This document shows, in pieces, positions 34,056 to 41,233 of a stretch of DNA of 51,418 nt (position 1 is the first letter of the stretch; every line of letters starts with the position of its first letter). The translations under genes and the position numbers were made by a program. A model generated the notes under the pieces. The model saw only the letters and a program-made list of their open reading frames with translations. It was not told the DNA's origin and ran no database searches. Source of the DNA: a virus; IMG/VR virus record IMGVR_UViG_3300018080_000031, positions 1 to 51,418 of that record; one strand, written 5' to 3'.

Positions 34056-36605
34056 TTAAAAAGGAACATCATTCATCTCAACAATATCTTCTGCCGGAAC
34101 TGTGTTTATTTTAGAGTAATCAGTTACTGTGTTTACAGTTTTTAATCCACTCGGAGCATCACCTGAATGAGTTATCACGAATGTAGGATCTGCGCCCAAG
34201 TAAGCAGCTGCTAAACACGAATCAGGTACGTCTACAGTAACTGTTTCGTTTATAGTAATGCTATAAGCTGCTACAGCTGGTAGAGTTACAGTTACTACAG
34301 TATCACTTGTACGAACAACTTCATTAAAATCTAACTCACCAGCAGTGATCATCTGAGCATCCCAACCACCTGCTTGTGCCTGATTCGAGTCCATTCCAGC
34401 TATTAATGCAGTGGTCTCAGCACTGTTATTACCAACATCTGCATCCCATGTAGTGTTGGTTACAGTTAGAATGATAGTCTCACCACCAGCTATTATCTCA
34501 GACTCATCGACGTTGTCAGCTACCGTTCCGGTAAGTGTGAGGATAACAGAAGCATCATCTTCCAATACAAGAAAAGTTGGAGACGCAACTGGAGTTGTAC
34601 CAGTTGATGTTATACAGCTGTCAGGAACTGTGATGGTTATAGTTTCATTAGCAGTTATAGCATAAGCAGCTTCGGCCGGTAAAGTTATTGTAACAACTGT
34701 ATCGTTTGTGCGAACTATGTCTGTGTGATCTAAGTCTGCCTTAACCTCTGCGTCCCAGCCATTAGCCTCTGATTGCGCCGAATCTATCCCTGCAATCAAA
34801 GCTGTAGTCAAAGCATTATTGTCTCCAACTGTGGCTTCCCATTCACAGTTGCTTAAGGTAATGATAATAGTTTCACCACCAGCTACTACTTCTGACTCTA
34901 AGACATTTCCAGATACTGCAGTTCCAGATAATGCAGCTGAAGGTACAGCTCCACCGGTGTAGACATAAGCGCCTCTTTCCCATGAGCCATAGGTGTCCTG
35001 GTCTACTGTTCGAACAGTTGGAGGAAATGTAGACCAGTCTACATAAGAATCATCTAAGCAATCATCCCAGTACATGTTGTAAGTTATACCTTGTACTGTA
35101 ATGCTTCCAGCAAGACCACTTAAATCCTTTCCATTATCTTTGCATGCAGAACCACCTGTTAATGTGTAGTCATACCCAGCTGCATTATTAAATCCAGGAT
35201 CTCCATCTGCCCCGGCCGGAGCATCATTCTCCAAACCGTAAGATGCCTGCAACGTAGCGACTGACCTATCTCCACCTGAGTAATAGACAACTGACGTTTG
35301 TCCTGGCCAGTAATACTGGTCATGTTCCAAAGATGTAATAGCTGATGAATTAGTCAAGTCCATTTGAACATAGTCAGCTTCATTAGGACGGTTTTTGTAT
35401 AAGATATTGTTCTTAATATTAACTTCAGAAGAAGCAACTCCAGTGCCTATACCAATCCCAGAGACCGAGCCACTTATTGGATTCGTTGCATTTTCACAGA
35501 TTGTGTTGTTGTAGATATTGACATTCTTGACTTCATCACTATCTGCATATCTATGAACTTGAATCCCTGACCATTTTGAGGATTTATAGATAACATTAGC
35601 CCATATATGGACGTTTTCGCAGTCTATTCCATTTGTACCATAGTGGTTGCCATCACCTGTGTCGTGATAAGGAGTTACAAAGATATTTATAGCATTATCC
35701 CATACTCTATTTCCATATATATAAAATCCATCCACATCAGCAGCAGCAGATATTCCCATACTTTCATTACTAGAGTCATGGCCGTAGACATCGTTAAATC
35801 TTATGATAAAATCTTCTCCACTTTTCCCACCGATACCGTCTTCCTGGCTACCCCAGTTATGGTTGAATACCTCATTATACTCAATTAAAAAGCGCTTAGA
35901 CATAACAGCACCGGCACCCTCCCAAGAGATACCGGCAGTTCCGTAGTTACCTTCTGTACCGTCCGCCCAGGACTTATTATAACTGATTATACAATCAGTA
36001 GTATAGGCAGCTTTTACATCATAACCAGCTGTCCCAGAACCGATATTTTTAAAGTTGTTTCCATCACCAGATGCTCCACCTATTGTTATGTATGTGTTCG
36101 GAGTGGAGTAGTTAGACGATCCAAAGATGCCCCTGTTTTCTATATGATGGATGTAGTTACGACGTATAGTAATATGATCACTACCACCAGTTCCATTACC
36201 GTATACTATTCCCTCACCACAGTCTCTGATCTCAAAGTCTTGAATTATTATATAATCATTAGTTGAATTTAAAGATATTCCATGATCACCAGAGCCATAG
36301 CTGTCTAAGTCAATAGTACAATGTGTCCCACCTGGAGCACCTATAGGATCGTAGTCACCACCTTGATATCCATCAAATGTAACTGGATTTCCAGATGTAC
36401 CATATATCTGCGGAGACACCTTTGTTGTGATATTCGCTGTAGTGTCGAAGTAATAAGTGTTACCACCTTTGTCTCCAGTCAAGGCATTGAAATCAGCTAC
36501 TGAATAATCTGTTAATACACCAGACTGAGAAACAGTAAAGTTAGCTGCATGAGCAGTTGTTAGAAATAGACTTAAAATCAACGTAAGTAATAGTAATCTT
36601 TTCAT
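34056..36605 (-). CDS. Exported beta-helix protein with two tandem Ig-like repeats (849 aa)
   Basis: It begins with a clear signal peptide (MKRLLLLTLILSLFLTTAHA). Residues 20-550 are a right-handed beta-helix with Asn- and Gly-rich coils (DYIIIQDFEIRDCGEG, EVNIKNNILYKN), like pectate-lyase or tailspike folds. Roughly residues 555-805 are two copies of a 120-residue domain, each with ESE-I/V-VAGGETIIIT and a DTVVT-ITLPA strand. A phage tail fibre would not normally carry a signal peptide, so this may be an exported depolymerase or surface protein. Confidence 0.8.
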   Translation of the reverse strand: MKRLLLLTLILSLFLTTAHAANFTVSQSGVLTDYSVADFNALTGDKGGNTYYFDTTANITTKVSPQIYGTSGNPVTFDGYQGGDYDPIGAPGGTHCTIDLDSYGSGDHGISLNSTNDYIIIQDFEIRDCGEGIVYGNGTGGSDHITIRRNYIHHIENRGIFGSSNYSTPNTYITIGGASGDGNNFKNIGSGTAGYDVKAAYTTDCIISYNKSWADGTEGNYGTAGISWEGAGAVMSKRFLIEYNEVFNHNWGSQEDGIGGKSGEDFIIRFNDVYGHDSSNESMGISAAADVDGFYIYGNRVWDNAINIFVTPYHDTGDGNHYGTNGIDCENVHIWANVIYKSSKWSGIQVHRYADSDEVKNVNIYNNTICENATNPISGSVSGIGIGTGVASSEVNIKNNILYKNRPNEADYVQMDLTNSSAITSLEHDQYYWPGQTSVVYYSGGDRSVATLQASYGLENDAPAGADGDPGFNNAAGYDYTLTGGSACKDNGKDLSGLAGSITVQGITYNMYWDDCLDDSYVDWSTFPPTVRTVDQDTYGSWERGAYVYTGGAVPSAALSGTAVSGNVLESEVVAGGETIIITLSNCEWEATVGDNNALTTALIAGIDSAQSEANGWDAEVKADLDHTDIVRTNDTVVTITLPAEAAYAITANETITITVPDSCITSTGTTPVASPTFLVLEDDASVILTLTGTVADNVDESEIIAGGETIILTVTNTTWDADVGNNSAETTALIAGMDSNQAQAGGWDAQMITAGELDFNEVVRTSDTVVTVTLPAVAAYSITINETVTVDVPDSCLAAAYLGADPTFVITHSGDAPSGLKTVNTVTDYSKINTVPAEDIVEMNDVPF

Positions 36606-36607
36606 AT

Positions 36608-37165
36608 CTAAATCTCAATCACCGTGCTGTCGGGTCTGAAGTAAATTGTATTAGCGCTTAGTGCAAAACCTATTCGTTGAACTTGGTCACCTGCACCTAC
36701 AGGAGCAGTTTGAGTCATTGCGCCTGTTGTGCAAGAGACATATAAAGGACCTGCAGACCATCCCCAGGCGGTGTTACAGATTTGACCTTCTAACAATACC
36801 TTCTTAGAACCAGCTCCTGCTTCAAGCGCCATAGCGACACAGAGCATAGTCGCTGCAGAATCTGCGTCTGTGCGCTCGTAGTGGAAATCATTAGCGCAGT
36901 ATAAAGGATTGCCAAAAGCAGCACTTGCATCGTCTACAGTCACCGTCATTATGGTACCTTGATAGGTACCGTTTACTGTTAATATACCCTCATGAACCAG
37001 GTCTTCAGCTTCAGGGGCTGGGTCACCTAGCCTTAACACGTCATTTGCGTCAGTAGGTGCTCCGGCCTTTATTGGAGCATCAGTTTCGATGGCAGAGTCA
37101 AAGTCTCCATCGTCGTAAGCTACGATATCTTCAGCACTTCCTATTCTTACAGTTTGTATTGCCAT
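36608..37165 (-). CDS. Structural protein, unknown function (185 aa)
   Basis: The N-terminal third is acidic; the C-terminal part (LYCANDFHYERTDADSAATM, then VQRIGFALSANTIYFRPDS) is a domain I have seen at the ends of phage structural proteins. The ATG lies one base after palindrome copy 15 and has no Shine-Dalgarno sequence, which is odd in an operon where most genes have a strong one. Confidence 0.65.
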   Translation of the reverse strand: MAIQTVRIGSAEDIVAYDDGDFDSAIETDAPIKAGAPTDANDVLRLGDPAPEAEDLVHEGILTVNGTYQGTIMTVTVDDASAAFGNPLYCANDFHYERTDADSAATMLCVAMALEAGAGSKKVLLEGQICNTAWGWSAGPLYVSCTTGAMTQTAPVGAGDQVQRIGFALSANTIYFRPDSTVIEI

Positions 37166-37166
37166 A

Positions 37167-37191
37167 AGTTCGTTTAATTATTGAACGATCT
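37167..37191 (-). repeat. Dispersed palindrome copy 15
   Basis: In transcription sense AGATCGTTCAAT / ATTAAACGAACT. The left arm encodes the last residues KIVQ of the upstream beta-helix protein, and the centre provides its TAA stop; the T-to-C change again replaces an earlier TAA with CAA. Confidence 0.95.
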
Positions 37192-38827
37192 TGTTTGATA
37201 AATCGTCTAGCTTTAAGTCAATAATTCTATGTATTCCAATAGATGGAATTTCACTAAATACATAAGCACCTATTTCCCAGCCAGGGCCGTAGTCATCTTG
37301 GTCTAGTGTCAAGACTAAGTCAGTCCATCTACTAAGCCACTCTAAACCATATAGCAAATCATCACCAAGGTCTGTCCCTGCATCACGGCATGGAGATAGA
37401 GGCATGATGTGGAAGTCATCGTTTGCGGCATCTGCGAAGTGGGGATTGGACGAAACAGCACCAGTTCCCGCTGCAAAGGTTGCCGATCCTGTGGCATTCC
37501 ACCTATCTTGAGTAGCATGATTATAATAACAGTTATAATTTATGGTAGGCTCTGTAGAGTTGTTTATGACATAAATACCATAAGGACTTGTGCTGAGTAT
37601 ATTGTTTGCCCAGGTTGAAGCAGGAGCACCATCATTCCCTGGGTCATCTATTCTTACATTCATTTGGGTGTTGTTGTAACAGGTATTATTATAAAATACA
37701 TTACCTGTTGAATTGTCATTTGACAATCTTAAACCAATATCGTTGGCGTAGCATATATTTCCAAATACCACACTATCGACAGCATAATAGATATTTATAC
37801 CTGCCGAAGTATTATTTGTTCCACTATCGCAATCAGTGACTTTATTTCTTCTAATTATACAACCGTCAGACAAATAATCAGTTTTTTCGTATGCAAAATC
37901 AAGGATAATCCCATCACCATCCCCGGCTCCATTGTTCTCAACTGTTGTGATAACATTATCCTCCACAATAAGCCCACGACACCACTGAAGTTGCATACCA
38001 TTGACGCTTGAGTTTGTTCCATTACCGATAGTTGTCAGTCCATTCCGTGCGATGTAGGATGTTCCACCCGTACTTTTTATCCCAGATTGGTACTGAATCG
38101 CGGCTTTTGTTGTATCTGTAAATATGCAATCTGTGACTTGGATATTATATGGTGAAGAGTCATTAGCCCCACAAGCCGCCTCAACGCTATATGTCCGTAC
38201 ACCATATACAGACCCGGAAAATGTGCAATCATTAACTACAACAGTATGGAGGACCCCAGTTCCTCCCTGTGTAAAATTGATAGCTTCAACTGCACCAGAG
38301 AAAGTACACCCATCAATTGTTATAGTGGATATTGTATTGCCAGCGTCAGCATACCCATAAATACCATATGTTCCTGTACCCCCTGAAAAAGTACAATCGT
38401 TAAATGTGATTGTGCTATCTCTCAGAATATATGCTATTTGACCTGCCCCGCCCTGCCAAGTACCTCCGTTTATGGTTGTATTTGCACCAACCCTCACTGT
38501 ACTGGCAGCATCGGTTGAAATAATCGTGGCTCCGGTTGCGTTGATTGTGACTGCTGTATCTGCTATTTCAAAAGAGTGATCAGCATCAAGTTCAGCGTCT
38601 GTGTATGTTCCAGCACATATATTAAGTGTTCCACCTGCGCCAGCGTCTGTTACGGCTTTTGCGGCGGCTTCTAAATCTCCCTCTGTGTCGGCATCTGTAA
38701 CCTCATCACAACTTGCAGCACCCGATTCATAGTAAATTGAGCCACCAGTTTCTTTTACATAAACCGTTGCCCCCCAACAAGGCCAGGCAAACAACAAAAT
38801 CGCAATTGTAAGTAATAGTTTTTTCAT
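37178..38827 (-). CDS. Exported beta-helix protein (549 aa)
   Basis: I chose ATG 38827 (AGAGGA upstream), which begins a clean signal peptide (MKKLLLTIAILLFAWPCWG). The remainder is a right-handed parallel beta-helix (INIYYAVDSVVFGNICYAND, TGNVFYNNTCYNN), as in periplasmic NosD and pectate lyase families and phage spikes. It ends in KIVQ encoded by palindrome copy 15. The codon choice looks somewhat different from the neighbouring head genes, which could mean recent acquisition; I did not count it. Confidence 0.8.
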   Translation of the reverse strand: MKKLLLTIAILLFAWPCWGATVYVKETGGSIYYESGAASCDEVTDADTEGDLEAAAKAVTDAGAGGTLNICAGTYTDAELDADHSFEIADTAVTINATGATIISTDAASTVRVGANTTINGGTWQGGAGQIAYILRDSTITFNDCTFSGGTGTYGIYGYADAGNTISTITIDGCTFSGAVEAINFTQGGTGVLHTVVVNDCTFSGSVYGVRTYSVEAACGANDSSPYNIQVTDCIFTDTTKAAIQYQSGIKSTGGTSYIARNGLTTIGNGTNSSVNGMQLQWCRGLIVEDNVITTVENNGAGDGDGIILDFAYEKTDYLSDGCIIRRNKVTDCDSGTNNTSAGINIYYAVDSVVFGNICYANDIGLRLSNDNSTGNVFYNNTCYNNTQMNVRIDDPGNDGAPASTWANNILSTSPYGIYVINNSTEPTINYNCYYNHATQDRWNATGSATFAAGTGAVSSNPHFADAANDDFHIMPLSPCRDAGTDLGDDLLYGLEWLSRWTDLVLTLDQDDYGPGWEIGAYVFSEIPSIGIHRIIDLKLDDLSNKIVQ

Positions 38828-38834
38828 TTTTCCT

Positions 38835-39236
38835 CTATTTATCAAATTCAGATGAAATTTGAATCTTTGCAGGAGTCCCGTTAGCTTCGCTTATGTATCT
38901 AAATGACCTTATCCAATCACCGTTAGTTATTCTTAAACTATAGGTTTTATACAAGATATGGCCAAGACCTACCGTCGGCAAAGATTCTTGGACAGGATCG
39001 ACTCCGCCTACTGTCCATCTAATGTGTGCATCTTCACAGGTAATGTAAACAGCAGCTGCTTTGTTAGCCCCTGTTACGGCTATTACATTAGCAGGAAGGC
39101 TTTGTGCAGCGTCAGTTGAGTAAGCGTATTGAGTAGCAGTGAACACAGACCCTTGTGTAGTCATTACTTTGTCGGTAGCAAGTGACAATGTAGGAATTGT
39201 GAGTAATATGAGAGTTATTATTAGTTTTCTTAACAT
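38835..39236 (-). CDS. Small exported protein (133 aa), unknown function
   Basis: ATG 39236 follows GGAGGAG and begins a signal peptide (MLRKLIITLILLTIPTLSLA). The mature part is a small beta domain (AVYITCEDAHIRWTVGGVDP). Its stop overlaps the next gene's start region by a few bases. It is one of several exported proteins in this part of the late operon. Confidence 0.75.
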   Translation of the reverse strand: MLRKLIITLILLTIPTLSLATDKVMTTQGSVFTATQYAYSTDAAQSLPANVIAVTGANKAAAVYITCEDAHIRWTVGGVDPVQESLPTVGLGHILYKTYSLRITNGDWIRSFRYISEANGTPAKIQISSEFDK

Positions 39237-39251
39237 CTTCTCCTCCAATAA

Positions 39252-39276
39252 AGTTCGTTTAATAATTAAACGATCT
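39252..39276 (-). repeat. Dispersed palindrome copy 16
   Basis: In transcription sense AGATCGTTTAAT / ATTAAACGAACT. It follows the stop of the gene at 39279 by two bases and is followed by the GGAGGAG of the exported protein. Confidence 0.95.
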
Positions 39277-39278
39277 GT

Positions 39279-39557
39279 TTAACATAATGGATTGTAGACC
39301 TTCATCTCTGCCCATTTGCCATGAAGTCTTACATCCCCAGCGAATACAACATAAGCTTGGAGTCTCCAAGTTCCTTTTTGATCTAAAGTATCTGTGTTAG
39401 TGTCGTAAGACATGACTGTGCTAAGAACTGTATCAGGAGTCCAGTAGCCAGTTGTCTTGTCAGGCTTTTCGTACTTTATTCTCGCTTCTGTGTAATCAGT
39501 TAAGTCGATACTTGTACTGAGTGTTATAGTTACACTATCACCTACGAAAGTTTCCAT
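39279..39557 (-). CDS. Small baseplate/fibre-type domain protein (92 aa)
   Basis: Short beta protein (DLTDYTEARIKYEKPDKTTG, TWRLQAYVVFAGDVRLHG). The pattern, an Ig-like domain with an ARIKYEKPDG strand and a DQKGTWRLQA strand, is that of BppU-type N-terminal domains that attach fibres to a baseplate. It would be a small adaptor for a tail fibre. Confidence 0.65.
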   Translation of the reverse strand: METFVGDSVTITLSTSIDLTDYTEARIKYEKPDKTTGYWTPDTVLSTVMSYDTNTDTLDQKGTWRLQAYVVFAGDVRLHGKWAEMKVYNPLC

Positions 39558-40080
39558 TATAGTCTCGCTTTTTAGCTATTAGTATGGCTTCTCTTTCTCC
39601 ATTCCAGCGTTCGTATTTTAGTAAAGTATCACCTGGTAACTTAATATCGTTTATGTTTAAGACTGGAGATAGATGACTTGGATTCTCACTCCCATTCGGT
39701 TCGATAGGGAAGATAAGGCACATAACTGAAATGCTAATATTCCACATACGAATTAGCTTATCGTCTCTGTCTTTTAAATGTTCAATAGTATGTGCGCAGT
39801 AGACATTTCTACATGAGATGTCTTTGAGAAGCGCATAACTTCTTACATTATGGTCTGATGCAATGAGACGTTTTATGTGACTTATTTCACATCCTACAAC
39901 GTCATAACCTAGCATTTTCCATACTTCAACTTCAAATCCATCTCCGCTGCCGAAGCATAGGACGGGTTCGTCTATTGGAAAGTAAGGTGCAGCTTCTCCA
40001 ATGTTTCTTAGTACTCGAAAGCGCTTCTCGGTATTACGAGTATAGTCACAATGTCGGTCTTGTAATTCTGCGATATTCAA
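39538..40080 (-). CDS. Class I SAM-dependent methyltransferase (180 aa)
   Basis: The likely start is TTG 40080, because TTGA overlaps the previous stop and GGGGA lies eight bases upstream; TTG 40095 is the alternative. The SAM-binding loop VLCFGSGDGFEVE and the second-strand acidic residue in VVGCEIS are present, then HTIEHLKD, as in sugar and small-molecule methyltransferases. Next to the glycosyltransferase at 40077 it may cap a sugar added to a phage or host surface molecule. Confidence 0.75.
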   Translation of the reverse strand: MNIAELQDRHCDYTRNTEKRFRVLRNIGEAAPYFPIDEPVLCFGSGDGFEVEVWKMLGYDVVGCEISHIKRLIASDHNVRSYALLKDISCRNVYCAHTIEHLKDRDDKLIRMWNISISVMCLIFPIEPNGSENPSHLSPVLNINDIKLPGDTLLKYERWNGEREAILIAKKRDYNGNFRR

Positions 40081-41018
40081 AAGTCTTTTCCCCAAGGTGG
40101 ATTTGCAAGAAGTTCCTCAAATGAAATCTTTTGGTTTTCAAGAATCCATTGCCGTTCTTCTTCACCTATTTCCTTAGCTATTCTTAATGCTTGCTCGACG
40201 TCAGCGAAGTAGCGTTCCATTTTAGTTTTTGTAAAGTTATCTCGAAGAAACTGTTCTCCACCGTAGATGTAAGCTGCCACGGCGTGGCCAGTGCCAGGTT
40301 GATAATCTCCATGTCGGCCGTAGAGTCTGTATTTAACATAAGGTCTGCACGGCTTAGGATACTCGCCAAAGTGATAGCTTACTCCATGAGGTATGCCCCA
40401 GTTTTCGTAGCCAAATATCCAAGGCTTGATGCCTAGGTAAGGGATTAGTCCTCCCCATCCTACATTGTGTTTCGCTAGACAGCCGTAACCACCTATTGCA
40501 TGGTAGACATCTTTGCGAATCATATGAGGCATGCCTTTCCAAGTTATTTTAAGTTCCTTGTTAGTCATCTTGCCCCATGAGCCTAGGCAGTTTCTATGAA
40601 GACGAAAGCTCATCTTTCTTGCATGGCTAGAGTTGTGCGCCCATTGGATAGGTGCGTGTACGAAACCTATTGGCTCACCCTCATGTCGACGGAAGAAGCG
40701 TAGACAAGATGTAATTACATCTCTTCCAACCAATGAATGGGAGTCTGTGTAGAAGATGTATTCGCCTTTAGCTTCAACTGCAGCTCGCTCCATAGCTTTG
40801 GCTTCGCCTGGGATGTCTTGACGAATTAGTCGAGTCGTGCCATCTTTGATCTGGCCGCTTAAGATCATCTCGACACACTCAAGGTATTCTTTGTCTGAGT
40901 TGTCTACAACGACAATCTCACCATCGATACCTTTCATTGCCTCGACTGCGGATAAGACTGTTACGAGAAGCATCTGCAGGTCGTTTCTGTTAGCTATTAT
41001 TACGGAGACTTTTTTCAT
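40077..41018 (-). CDS. Family 2 glycosyltransferase (313 aa)
   Basis: The start VSVIIANRND, the EIVVVDNSD strand, and YIFYTDSHS in place of the usual DxD are GT2 features of a GT-A fold that transfers sugars from a nucleotide donor. Later it has KGMPHMIRKDVYHAIGGYG and WGGLIPYLG, which fit the acceptor side. It has no membrane helix, so it works in the cytoplasm. Its neighbours are a methyltransferase and a Thr-rich fibre protein, so the fibre's Thr residues are a possible acceptor. That link is inference. Confidence 0.85.
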   Translation of the reverse strand: MKKVSVIIANRNDLQMLLVTVLSAVEAMKGIDGEIVVVDNSDKEYLECVEMILSGQIKDGTTRLIRQDIPGEAKAMERAAVEAKGEYIFYTDSHSLVGRDVITSCLRFFRRHEGEPIGFVHAPIQWAHNSSHARKMSFRLHRNCLGSWGKMTNKELKITWKGMPHMIRKDVYHAIGGYGCLAKHNVGWGGLIPYLGIKPWIFGYENWGIPHGVSYHFGEYPKPCRPYVKYRLYGRHGDYQPGTGHAVAAYIYGGEQFLRDNFTKTKMERYFADVEQALRIAKEIGEEERQWILENQKISFEELLANPPWGKDF

Positions 41019-41209
41019 TAATCCATCTTCTCAACAGTAGACTTAAACTGACCGCACCAATCATCTTTGCCAGTCAAGGGCCATACAAGCTTATATTCGT
41101 CATTTTCTTCAGTTTTCATAACAGAAGGGCTCGGAGCATTTGCTTTACATACTCCAAAGTTCCTCTCACTCATGTCCATCTCCCAAAATTTACAGTCTGC
41201 ACATCTCAT
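41018..41209 (-). CDS. Small Cys-rich phage protein (63 aa)
   Basis: GGAGG lies seven bases before the ATG. Four Cys (CADC, GVCK, WCGQF) and the WPLTGKDDWCG box resemble a short metal- or cluster-binding protein seen in many phages and bacteria. It overlaps the glycosyltransferase start by one base (TAATG). Confidence 0.75.
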   Translation of the reverse strand: MRCADCKFWEMDMSERNFGVCKANAPSPSVMKTEENDEYKLVWPLTGKDDWCGQFKSTVEKMD

Positions 41210-41233
41210 TTTAAATCCTCCTTAGGTTTAAGG

